Shown: positions 1 through 6,201 of the stretch, piece after piece | Layout of the letters: each line of letters opens with the position of its first letter | How positions within the stretch are numbered: the first letter of the stretch is position 1 | NCBI GenBank assembly: GCA_021797365.1 | Contig: JAJZZU010000148.1 | Coordinates: forward strand, 1-6,668 | Origin: Pseudomonadota bacterium | GTDB lineage: Bacteria; Pseudomonadota; Gammaproteobacteria; Acidiferrobacterales; Acidiferrobacteraceae | DNA: 6,668 bases | Reading direction: 5' to 3' | Translations under genes and position numbers: made by a program | Notes under the pieces: model-generated | Told to the model about the DNA's origin: nothing | The model's database searches: none | What the model saw: only the letters and a program-made list of their open reading frames with translations

Positions 1-2
1 GG

Positions 3-2414
3 GAGCAGTGCGGGCGCAACCCCAAACTCATGCTGCGCCGTGTCGCGCAATCGCGGCTCGACGAGGCCGCGGCGGATCCGCTGTTTCTGGAGGAGTATCA
101 GCGCGCCCTGTCCATATACGACACCTACCACGCCGTGCGCCTGTCCTCCAAACGGACGGACATCGACCCGCGGACCGATCTTGTCGCCTACTTTTGCGCC
201 GAATTCGGTCTCCACGAGAGCCTGCAGATCTACTCCGGCGGCCTTGGCATACTGGCCGGCGACCACTGCAAGGCGGCAAGCGACCTGGGCCTCCCGTTCG
301 TCGCCGTGGGTCTCCTGTACCGGCAGGGGTACTTCACCCAGACCATAGACGCGCAGGGTAACCAGATCGTCGGCACCGCGCCGGCCTTGCTCGCTGATCT
401 CCCGGTGACGCCGGTGTGCGACCATGAGGGGCATGAGCTGCGGGTGTCGGTCACCCTTCCCGGGGGCCTTGTGGCACTTAAGGTGTGGCGCGTGGCGGCC
501 GGGCGCATCCGCCTCTATCTGCTCGACAGCGATGTCCCAGAAAACACTAGCGCCGACCGTGGCATCACCTGCCAACTCTACGGTGGCGACCGCGACACCC
601 GGTTGCGTCAGGAGATCGTCCTGGGCATAGGCGGCGTACGCGCGCTGCGCGCGTTGGGTCTTGCGCCCACCGTCTGGCATATCAACGAGGGCCACCCCGC
701 CTTCCAGATCATAGAGCGTATCCGCGAACTCACGACCCAAGGCCAGGATTTCGACAGCGCCATGGAGGTCGTGGCGGCCGGCACGGTGTTCACCACCCAT
801 ACACCCGTACCTGCCGGCCATGACATCTTCGACCAGGAACTGTTCGGGCGCTACCTCGAACCCTATGTCGCCGATCTTGGGATCACCCTGGATGAACTGA
901 AGTCTTTGGGATCGAGCCCTATAAGTCAGGGTGGATTCAACATGACCGCCTTCGCCCTGCGCGCATCGCGTCTGCACAATGGCGTAAGTCGCATCCACGG
1001 CGGGGTCGCCTCGCGTATGGAGGCCTACGTCTGGCCGCAGATCCCATGGATGGAAAACCCCGTCGGGTATGTGACCAACGGCGTGCATGTGGCAACCTTT
1101 CTTGCCCACGAATGGAGCAGCTTGTTCGACGTACGCTTTGGCAGCGAGTGGCGCAACAAGCTCACCGAGGCCGACTACTGGGCGCGCATCGACACCATTC
1201 CTGACCACAGCTACTGGAGCGTCCACCAGTCCCTGAAGGGCGCGATGCTGGAGGCTGTACAAAAGCGCGTCACCCGCCAACATCGGCGGAACGGGGCAGG
1301 TGAGGGCGTGATCCGGCGACTTACGCGGCAACTGGAGCCCGACGCCAAGACACCGCTTGTCATAGGCTTTGCGCGGCGCTTTGCGACCTACAAACGCGCC
1401 GGCCTGCTGTTCGAGGACCCCAAGCGGCTCGCGCGCCTTTTGAACGACCCAGATCGGCCGGTGCTGCTGCTCTTTGCCGGCAAGGCCCACCCTCATGACC
1501 ACCCGGGTCAAAACCTGATCCGCCTGATCCACGAGTTCTCACGCAGCCCGGAATTCGAGGGCAAGGTTATCCTGATCGAGGGCTACGATCTCGCGCTCGC
1601 GCGAAGGCTCGTGACCGGCGTCGATGTCTGGCTGAACACCCCGGAGTATCCCCTGGAGGCGAGCGGCACATCGGGACAAAAGGCTGCCATCAACGGCGTC
1701 GTGAATCTGAGCGTCCTTGATGGCTGGTGGGGTGAAGGCTATGCCGGCGACAACGGTTGGGGCATCTGTCCGCACAAGGGTCCGATCGACAACGATCAGC
1801 GCACCCGAGAGGAGAGCGCGGAGGTGCTGGATATCCTGGAGCAGCAGGTCGTGCCTCTCTATTTCAATGCCGCCGAGCACGGCTATTCCCGATCGTGGAT
1901 CGCCATGTCCAAAGCGGCGATGCGGCGCGCCATGCCGGTCTTCAATGCCGAACGCATGGTGCTCGAATACGCGCGCGACTATTATCGCAAGGCCGCCGGC
2001 CATGCGCGGCAGCTGGCGGCCGACGAGGCCGCGGGAGGGCGCGCGCTGGCACGCTGGAAGCGGCAGGTGAGCAGCGCCTGGAGCGGGGTGCGTCTCGAGC
2101 GCGGCCAGGACATCCCTGAAGCGGTCAAGGTTGGCGAATCCCTGCACCTTACGGTACTCGTCCACGGCAACGGCCTGCGCCCGGACGACCTCATCGTCGA
2201 ATGCCTGTTCGAGTCCAGCGACGACCTAGGCGAGGTGCTGCTCCGCGATCAGGCGCCGTTCGTGGCAGACGGCGTCGATGGCGAGGGGCGCCTCGTCTTT
2301 CGTCTCGACCACGAGCCCCGGACATCGGGATTCCAGACGCTTCGTATCCGCGCCTACCCCTACCACGCCCTGCTCGCCCATCGTTTCGAGCTCGGCTGCA
2401 TGGTGTGGTTATAG
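3..2414 (+). CDS. glgP: Alpha-glucan (glycogen/maltodextrin) phosphorylase, GT35, 5'-truncated
   Basis: This enzyme phosphorolyses alpha-1,4-glucans from the non-reducing end to glucose-1-phosphate in the cytoplasm, using PLP. The reading frame is open from base 3; the residues before the Met at base 30 read EQCGRNPKL, typical of the N-terminal DUF3417 region of this subfamily. The true start therefore lies left of the window, and I estimate roughly 40-60 residues are missing. Counting from the Met at base 30, visible motifs are VWHINEGHPAF (215-225), THTPVPAGHD (256-265), NGVH (350-353), GFARRFATYKRA (446-457), FAGKAHPHD (482-490) and EASGTSGQK (543-551), followed by a GWW motif. K551 (codon 1680-1682) aligns with the PLP-binding lysine. 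The last 100 residues or so form a C-terminal extension usual for the distant-subfamily phosphorylases (TIGR02094 type, about 850 residues), not the classical GlgP/MalP type. It ends at TAG 2412-2414, converging on the sigma-54 regulator. The frame is intact with no lost motif. Confidence 0.95.
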   Translation, partial: EQCGRNPKLMLRRVAQSRLDEAAADPLFLEEYQRALSIYDTYHAVRLSSKRTDIDPRTDLVAYFCAEFGLHESLQIYSGGLGILAGDHCKAASDLGLPFVAVGLLYRQGYFTQTIDAQGNQIVGTAPALLADLPVTPVCDHEGHELRVSVTLPGGLVALKVWRVAAGRIRLYLLDSDVPENTSADRGITCQLYGGDRDTRLRQEIVLGIGGVRALRALGLAPTVWHINEGHPAFQIIERIRELTTQGQDFDSAMEVVAAGTVFTTHTPVPAGHDIFDQELFGRYLEPYVADLGITLDELKSLGSSPISQGGFNMTAFALRASRLHNGVSRIHGGVASRMEAYVWPQIPWMENPVGYVTNGVHVATFLAHEWSSLFDVRFGSEWRNKLTEADYWARIDTIPDHSYWSVHQSLKGAMLEAVQKRVTRQHRRNGAGEGVIRRLTRQLEPDAKTPLVIGFARRFATYKRAGLLFEDPKRLARLLNDPDRPVLLLFAGKAHPHDHPGQNLIRLIHEFSRSPEFEGKVILIEGYDLALARRLVTGVDVWLNTPEYPLEASGTSGQKAAINGVVNLSVLDGWWGEGYAGDNGWGICPHKGPIDNDQRTREESAEVLDILEQQVVPLYFNAAEHGYSRSWIAMSKAAMRRAMPVFNAERMVLEYARDYYRKAAGHARQLAADEAAGGRALARWKRQVSSAWSGVRLERGQDIPEAVKVGESLHLTVLVHGNGLRPDDLIVECLFESSDDLGEVLLRDQAPFVADGVDGEGRLVFRLDHEPRTSGFQTLRIRAYPYHALLAHRFELGCMVWL

Positions 2415-2438
2415 TCGCCGGCGTGATCGGCCCACCTG

Positions 2439-2466
2439 CATCCCCGGTTTGGAACCGCCGGGGATG
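2439..2466. terminator. Stem-loop between convergent genes, possible bidirectional terminator
   Basis: CATCCCCGG (2439-2447) and CCGGGGATG (2458-2466) are perfect 9-base inverted repeats. An alternative fold extends the stem with GGTT (2446-2449) pairing AACC (2453-2456) around a TGG loop, leaving a small bulge. It sits in the 71-base gap between the phosphorylase stop and the regulator stop, where a shared terminator would be expected. No T-run follows on either strand, so it is not a canonical intrinsic terminator; it may block 3' exonucleases or assist Rho-dependent ending. Confidence 0.45.
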
Positions 2467-2485
2467 GGGCAGGCGTGTATCCCGG

Positions 2486-3844
2486 TCACGATGGCGTAAG
2501 CCAGCGATAGAGCGTGCGTCGCTCGATCCCGAGGATACGCGCCGCCGCCCGCTTATTGCCACGCACCCGCCGCAGGACCTCGTGCACGTAGGCGCGCTTG
2601 CATTCCTCCAGGGTCACGAGATCGCTCGTGCCGGCCTGGTCGGGGGGCGTGGCGCACGCCACCGGACCCTGCGCCCGACCATCGGGACGACACACGCGCT
2701 CGGGCAGATCCCAGACACCGATGCGCGGGCCACGCGCAAACGCCGCCGCCGACTGGACGATGTTGCGAAGCTCGCGGACATTGCCCGGGAAGGCATAGCC
2801 GTGCAGCACATGCAAGGCCTCGGTCTCGAAACCGTCTACGGCACTACCCATCTCCGTATGGCACGCGCGCAGGAAGTGCCGCGCCAAGACTGTGATGTCA
2901 TCACATCGACCGGCGAGGCCCGGCAGGCTCACAGTCAGCACATCAAGGCGATACAAGAGGTCATCGCGAAAACGCCCGCGCGCGGCCGCCAGCGCCAGGT
3001 TTCGGTGGGTGGCGGCGACGATACGCACATCCACCTGATGCTCGCGCACCGCCCCCACCGGCCGCATCCACCCGCCCTCGAGGGCGCGCAGAAGCTTGGC
3101 CTGGGCAACCAGGGGCATCTCCCCGATCTCGTCTAGAAACAAGGTCCCACCGTGGGCTGCGGCAAACAGCCCCTCGCGGCTGCGATTCGCGCCGCTGAAG
3201 GCCCCGGCGGTATAACCGAAAAATTCGCTCTCCCACAAAGACTCGGGTACCCCTCCGCAATTGACGGCTACGAAGGGGCCCTTGCGGCGCGCACTCTCAC
3301 CATGGATCGCGCGTGCCGCAAGCTCCTTGCCGGTGCCGCTCGGCCCACTCAGCAGTACCGGCACATCGACACGCGCGGCGCGTACCAGGCGCTCGATCAG
3401 CGCCCGCATATCCGTGCCACATCCGAGCATTCCGTGAAACCGCAGGACGTCCGGTACGGGCGGCGACGATCGACGCGCGCCGGCCGCAGACAAGCCCAGC
3501 GCCTCGTGGGCCTGGACAACGGCCGCCGGCAGGGCGGCACCCTCGGCACGACGCGGGCCCCCGTCGTGCCCATCGCCCGCAACCGGCGCCGCGGGCCGCG
3601 GCGACAGCATCATGAACGCCGGTGGCCTTGCCGCGGCGCGTATCCCCGCACACAAGGCCATGCTGCCGACCTCCCATGGCAGGCCGCTCACCACCAGATC
3701 CGCCGGCCAGCGCGGCAGGAGCGCCAAGGCATCATGGGCGCTCGCCGCCGTCTGCACCACGGCGCCGGCGTCCGACAGTCCCTGCTCTAGCTGCGTACGC
3801 GCGATATCACTCTCATCCACTATCAGGATCTTTGATCCTTGCAT
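2486..3844 (-). CDS. Sigma-54-dependent NtrC-family regulator with degenerate receiver domain
   Basis: This is a 452-residue cytoplasmic enhancer-binding protein that would hydrolyse ATP to open sigma-54 RNA polymerase promoters. Domains in order: a CheY-like receiver (about 5-115), an AAA+ sigma-54 activation domain (about 138-365) and a Fis-type helix-turn-helix (about 412-449, ending RRTLYRWL). The ATPase core is complete: Walker A GPSGTGKE (167-174), sigma-54 loop GAFSGA (214-219, a conservative variant of GAFTGA), Walker B GGTLFLDE (232-239), and likely arginine fingers in RFRDDLLYRL (291-300). The receiver keeps an acidic pair, D10-E11, but the phosphoacceptor position reads ADLVVSGLP, with G54 where NtrC has D54, and I find no KP motif downstream. 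Phosphorylation control is therefore unlikely. Length is normal for the family. The ATG at 3844 has a strong purine-rich Shine-Dalgarno. The gene is divergent from the DUF4168 gene, whose upstream region carries a sigma-54 promoter and a palindrome. No sensor kinase is adjacent. Specific orthology is not recognised. Confidence 0.93.
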   Translation of the reverse strand: MQGSKILIVDESDIARTQLEQGLSDAGAVVQTAASAHDALALLPRWPADLVVSGLPWEVGSMALCAGIRAAARPPAFMMLSPRPAAPVAGDGHDGGPRRAEGAALPAAVVQAHEALGLSAAGARRSSPPVPDVLRFHGMLGCGTDMRALIERLVRAARVDVPVLLSGPSGTGKELAARAIHGESARRKGPFVAVNCGGVPESLWESEFFGYTAGAFSGANRSREGLFAAAHGGTLFLDEIGEMPLVAQAKLLRALEGGWMRPVGAVREHQVDVRIVAATHRNLALAAARGRFRDDLLYRLDVLTVSLPGLAGRCDDITVLARHFLRACHTEMGSAVDGFETEALHVLHGYAFPGNVRELRNIVQSAAAFARGPRIGVWDLPERVCRPDGRAQGPVACATPPDQAGTSDLVTLEECKRAYVHEVLRRVRGNKRAAARILGIERRTLYRWLTPS

Positions 3845-3858
3845 GCCTCCTCCCCCCT
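3845..3858 (-). promoter_or_regulatory. Strong Shine-Dalgarno of the sigma-54 regulator
   Basis: Read on the minus strand, the bases before ATG 3844 are AGGGGGGAGGAGGC. Several overlapping GGAGG registers exist; the one at usual spacing lies about 5-7 bases from the start. This supports ATG 3844 as the start, consistent with the receiver beta-1 strand (KILIVDES) beginning at residue 5. Confidence 0.7.
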
Positions 3859-3893
3859 GGCACCACGCCCACGACCTGTGGCATGACGCCTCT

Positions 3894-3899
3894 GTATTA
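3894..3899 (-). promoter_or_regulatory. Possible -10 element for the sigma-54 regulator gene
   Basis: On the minus strand this reads TAATAC, four of six matches to TATAAT, about 50 bases before the regulator's ATG. A -35 at 16-18 bases upstream would fall inside the palindrome at 3908-3924 and matches the consensus poorly. If real, a protein bound to the palindrome would overlap this promoter, allowing autoregulation. This is tentative. Confidence 0.25.
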
Positions 3900-3907
3900 C
3901 CGCCTCA

Positions 3908-3924
3908 TGTGTCGTTTCGACACA
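3908..3924. promoter_or_regulatory. Perfect palindrome, likely enhancer (UAS) for the divergent sigma-54 regulator
   Basis: TGTGTCGTTTCGACACA is a perfect 7-base inverted repeat with a 3-base centre. Flanking CGCCT (3901-3905) and AGGCG (3924-3928) add further, offset dyad symmetry. Its centre (3916) lies about 134 bases before the transcription start predicted from the sigma-54 promoter at 4024-4039, within the usual 80-200 base range for enhancer-binding proteins. Dyads of this size suit a dimeric Fis-type HTH. Assignment to the adjacent regulator is an inference from position and symmetry. Confidence 0.7.
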
Positions 3925-3940
3925 GGCGCGCACCGAAAGT

Positions 3941-3955
3941 GTCGCGCTCGGCGAC
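3941..3955. promoter_or_regulatory. Weaker second dyad, possible secondary UAS
   Basis: GTCGC (3941-3945) and GCGAC (3951-3955) are inverted repeats around GCTCG. With the preceding TGT the left arm resembles the TGTCG core of the stronger palindrome, but the spacing between arms differs. The centres are 32 bases apart, close to three helical turns, so two bound dimers would lie on the same DNA face. In DNA this GC-rich a 5-base dyad can arise by chance. Confidence 0.3.
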
Positions 3956-4023
3956 CACCGCGCACCCGCGTCCCGGCGCACAACCGCGCCCCTCACCCCG
4001 CAGACGGCGGCAGACGGGGCGGC

Positions 4024-4039
4024 TGGCACGGGCATTGCA
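4024..4039 (+). promoter_or_regulatory. Consensus sigma-54 (-24/-12) promoter for the DUF4168 gene
   Basis: The sequence TGGCACGGGCATTGCA matches the RpoN consensus TGGCAC-N5-TTGCA at every defined base. The invariant GG is at 4025-4026 and the GC at 4037-4038, with the required 10 bases between them. Placing C4038 at -12 gives a start near 4050 and a 5' leader of about 29 bases. It points at the DUF4168 gene, and the enhancer palindrome and regulator gene lie directly upstream. A full match at this location is very unlikely by chance. Confidence 0.92.
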
Positions 4040-4062
4040 CTCCCTGGGCGAGCCAATCAATC

Positions 4063-4070
4063 GAGGAAAG
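4063..4070 (+). promoter_or_regulatory. Ribosome binding site of the DUF4168 gene
   Basis: GAGGAAAG ends eight bases before ATG 4079. It is the only good Shine-Dalgarno in the short leader and fixes the start, which in turn gives a complete signal peptide. Confidence 0.7.
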
Positions 4071-4078
4071 ACATCACG

Positions 4079-4477
4079 ATGGAGTCATCCCGAACCGCCC
4101 TGCGCCTCGCCCTGACGACCGCGATCACACTCGCCTCCGCAAGCGCGTTTGCCGCCACCCAGGCGCCCGCTGCCGCCACCGCGCATATGCCGCCGCCGGG
4201 GGCCACGGCCATGCCGCGCATCGGCCACACGACCCTGAAACACTTCGTGACCGCCATTCGTCATGTCTCGCAGATCCGCGCCGCCTACGCCAAAAAGTTG
4301 CAGGCGATGAAGGGGCAGCCGGGCGCGGCCCGCGGGATCCAGGTGCGCGCGCAGCAGTCCATGATCGCCGCCATCAAGGGGCAGCACCTCACTCTGCCGC
4401 AATACAACAACCTCGTCCGGCAGGTCGACGCCGACCCCACACTGCGGGCCCGCGTGCTGCACATGCTGCGCCAGTAG
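4079..4477 (+). CDS. Secreted DUF4168 family protein, sigma-54 controlled
   Basis: This is a 132-residue protein of unknown function. Residues 1-25 form a Sec signal peptide: a short basic n-region, a hydrophobic core rich in A/L/T, and the AFA cleavage site with A26 as the likely first mature residue. Residues 26-48 are an Ala/Pro-rich linker. Residues 50-132 match the DUF4168 pattern: two helices around LKHFVTAIRHVSQI and YAKKLQAM, then QQSMIAAIKGQHLTLPQYNNLV and a closing DADPTLRARVLHML. The mature part has only two acidic residues (D117, D119) against about 14 Lys/Arg and six His, so it is strongly basic. There is no lipobox or membrane anchor, so it should be periplasmic or released. It is preceded by a consensus sigma-54 promoter and followed at once by an intrinsic terminator, so it is probably transcribed alone. 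Family assignment is from pattern recognition; no biochemical role is known to me. Confidence 0.88.
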   Translation: MESSRTALRLALTTAITLASASAFAATQAPAAATAHMPPPGATAMPRIGHTTLKHFVTAIRHVSQIRAAYAKKLQAMKGQPGAARGIQVRAQQSMIAAIKGQHLTLPQYNNLVRQVDADPTLRARVLHMLRQ

Positions 4478-4483
4478 TCACAA

Positions 4484-4530
4484 GGCCGTGGCGCCCCACG
4501 GGCGCCACGGCCCTTCTTTCCTATCTTTTT
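4484..4530 (+). terminator. Intrinsic terminator of the DUF4168 gene
   Basis: GGCCGTGGCGCCC (4484-4496) and GGGCGCCACGGCC (4500-4512) form a perfect 13-base stem with a CAC loop. It is followed by a pyrimidine-rich stretch ending in TTTTT (4526-4530). It begins seven bases after the stop. On the opposite strand no T-run follows the stem, so it would serve the acyltransferase gene poorly. Confidence 0.92.
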
Positions 4531-4584
4531 GCCCGCGCCGCGTCCCAGCAACAGTTGCGTGCGCGCGACCCATGCCGGCTGCCT

Positions 4585-5775
4585 CTAATCCGATGAGGCG
4601 GAGACCCCGGTCCGGCGCACCGTCACCCCCTCTCCCAAGGCCCGCGCCATGCGCGCGGCCGGTCGCTCCAGCCAGCGGTAGGCCATATCGGCCGTCAATA
4701 GCGTGGCCACGAAGGTGCCCGCCAGCAAGGGCGCGAGAGCGATATGTCCATAGAACAAATGGAGCGCCGCGAGAAGCACGAGCGGGTGAAAGAGGTAGAG
4801 ACTGTAGGATATGCGCCCGAGATACTGGAAGACGCGGTGGTCGAGCAGCGCCTTGACGGCGGGTTCATAGGCGATCACCACGAGTCCCAGGGCGGCCCCC
4901 ATCATGGTCGGCCAGTCGTGGACCAACATGCGGTGATCGCCGAGCACAGCCAGGGTGCGCGATCCGTAAAAATAGAGCGCGAAGGCCAGCACCCCAAGGA
5001 TGAGTCGCCGTCCCGATGATAGCGTAAGATAACGCCTCTTCACCGCATCCCTGTGACAGGCGAGCAGGGCGCCCAACGCAAACGGCGCGAGATAATAGAC
5101 CGTATCGCTATAGGCGGTAAGCCCTCCGCCCATGACCGTCGCCGCCCACGCCCCGCCCGCAGCCGATGCCGCGCCGCGCACGAAGATAGTCGCGACGGCC
5201 AGGGCCGCAAAGGGCAGCCAGGCCACGGTCCACGCCGACCGCCTCACCCACACGACGATCAGCGGAAAGATGAGCGAGACCCGCATCTCCTGCACGAGCG
5301 TCCAGATCGTGAAGTCGTAGCGATCCGAATTGAAGGCATCCACGAAACCGGCGTGCTCCCAGAGTGAGCTTACATTCGGCGACCAGGACCAGAACTTGTT
5401 GATCCACGGGCCCAGCCCCGGCAACGGTCCGGTATACAGGAAGGCGGCGCCCAGGATGCCGAGAATCACCGCCCCGGCGTAGGGCAGATAAAGGCGCACG
5501 ACGCGCTTTTTGAGATAGGCGCCATAGCTCAGACCGCCACGCTCCCACATGATGTAGAGCACATAGCCGCTCAATACAAAGAAAAAGACCACCGCCGCGC
5601 GGCCCGCCCAGGCCAGTCCAAGCGGGGTATAAGACAGCCATTGCAGGGTATGATAAGCGTGCGCATAGCGGCGTCGGCCGGCATCGGCCAGGACCAGCAC
5701 ATAGTGCGACAAGACCACCGACACGGCCGCGAGTCCGCGCGTGGCATCCAGTGATCTGACCCGCCCATCCGCCAA
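4585..5775 (-). CDS. Membrane acyltransferase, Acyl_transf_3 (OafA/YrhL-like) family
   Basis: This is a 396-residue polytopic inner-membrane protein, normal length for the family without a fused SGNH domain. Such enzymes move acetyl or other acyl groups onto exported carbohydrates (O-antigen, exopolysaccharide, peptidoglycan, lipids). Signature features: LDATRGLAAVSVVLSHY (9-25), including the R-x10-H motif as R13 and H24; FFFVLSGYVLY (64-74); KKRVVRLYLPY (89-99); IWTLVQEMRVSLIFPL (157-172) with E163; and YLGRISYSLYLFHPL near the C-terminus. I judge about ten hydrophobic segments. The start is TTG 5775-5773: there is no in-frame ATG or GTG between it and an upstream in-frame stop at 5821-5823, and GGGGGA lies seven or so bases before it. 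The ATG at 5768-5766 is out of frame. Stop is TAG at 4587-4585. It faces the DUF4168 gene convergently. The substrate cannot be inferred, and there are no glycosyltransferase or export genes beside it in this window. Confidence 0.92.
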   Translation of the reverse strand: MADGRVRSLDATRGLAAVSVVLSHYVLVLADAGRRRYAHAYHTLQWLSYTPLGLAWAGRAAVVFFFVLSGYVLYIMWERGGLSYGAYLKKRVVRLYLPYAGAVILGILGAAFLYTGPLPGLGPWINKFWSWSPNVSSLWEHAGFVDAFNSDRYDFTIWTLVQEMRVSLIFPLIVVWVRRSAWTVAWLPFAALAVATIFVRGAASAAGGAWAATVMGGGLTAYSDTVYYLAPFALGALLACHRDAVKRRYLTLSSGRRLILGVLAFALYFYGSRTLAVLGDHRMLVHDWPTMMGAALGLVVIAYEPAVKALLDHRVFQYLGRISYSLYLFHPLVLLAALHLFYGHIALAPLLAGTFVATLLTADMAYRWLERPAARMARALGEGVTVRRTGVSASSD

Positions 5776-6201
5776 CGCAGTCCCCCGTGCCCCAACGCCA
5801 CGCCCGCCCCTTGCCGACGCCTACCTCTGTGTAGAGGGCCGTAGACCTCAGCAGTTCCCGTCGTACGCCGATCAATCCGGCACCGTAGGTGGTGGGTAAC
5901 AGGTACGGCCTGGGTGCGATGCGCCACGATCATGGCGCTGCGACCGACATCCTTCCCCTCGGTGGGCATCGCCATCGACCCTGAGGTACCCATCGGCGCA
6001 GGCCCCGACCCCCTATTCGACCGCTCGCTGCAACGGGGGTTGATCTGCTACGACGGGCGATGTTTGTGCGCAAGGGGCCCCAGCATTGATGCCGGAGAGG
6101 GAGGGTGTCGATCGCGAGGCGATCACCGTCCCCTGGTTGATCCATGGGGCGCAATCGTCGCTGAGTACCACAATATTATTGATTATTAATTCTATAAAAC
6201 A
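5776..6201. other. Long intergenic region without a convincing gene
   Basis: These 426 bases lie between the acyltransferase start and the malQ stop. Short frames exist on both strands; the best is a 91-residue plus-strand frame from GTG 5914 to 6189. It has no clear ribosome site, no recognisable motif, and a composition typical of spurious GC-rich frames. Small inverted repeats (for example CCTCT/AGAGG at 5824-5837) are weak. I see no tRNA, riboswitch or transposase remnant. The acyltransferase promoter should lie here, but I cannot place it confidently. Confidence 0.5.
6169..6201. other. AT-rich patch just downstream of malQ
   Basis: About 33 bases, consisting almost entirely of A and T, directly follow the malQ stop. 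This is unlike the GC-rich sequence around it. On the minus strand it contains TAATAT and TTATAG, and on the plus strand TATAAA, so it could hold promoter-like elements in either direction or mark a transcript end. There is no hairpin with a T-run, so it is not a standard terminator. Confidence 0.4.

Noticed and set aside
2201..3136. A 311-codon plus-strand frame overlapping the phosphorylase end and lying antisense to the regulator
   Set aside because: It is Arg/Pro/His-rich with no motif, overlaps two well-supported genes, and is what long antisense frames look like in GC-rich DNA.
3859..3874. TGGCAC near the regulator start as a second sigma-54 promoter
   Set aside because: The -12 position reads CCACG, not TTGCA, so the conserved GC is absent.
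3622..4596. A 324-codon plus-strand frame across the regulator start, the promoter region and the DUF4168 gene
   Set aside because: It runs through the consensus promoter, the signal peptide gene in another frame and the terminator, with low-complexity Arg/Pro composition.
5108..5875. A 255-codon minus-strand frame overlapping the acyltransferase
   Set aside because: It is an out-of-frame shadow; the overlapping frame carries all acyltransferase signatures.
6129..6149. Imperfect hairpin around CCCCTGG and CCATGGGG as a malQ terminator
   Set aside because: The stem needs a bulge and has no T-run in the direction of malQ transcription.
5914..6189. A 91-codon plus-strand frame in the long intergenic region
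   Set aside because: GTG start without a clear ribosome site, no recognised motif, and an end in the AT-rich patch where stops are frequent; retained only as a remark.
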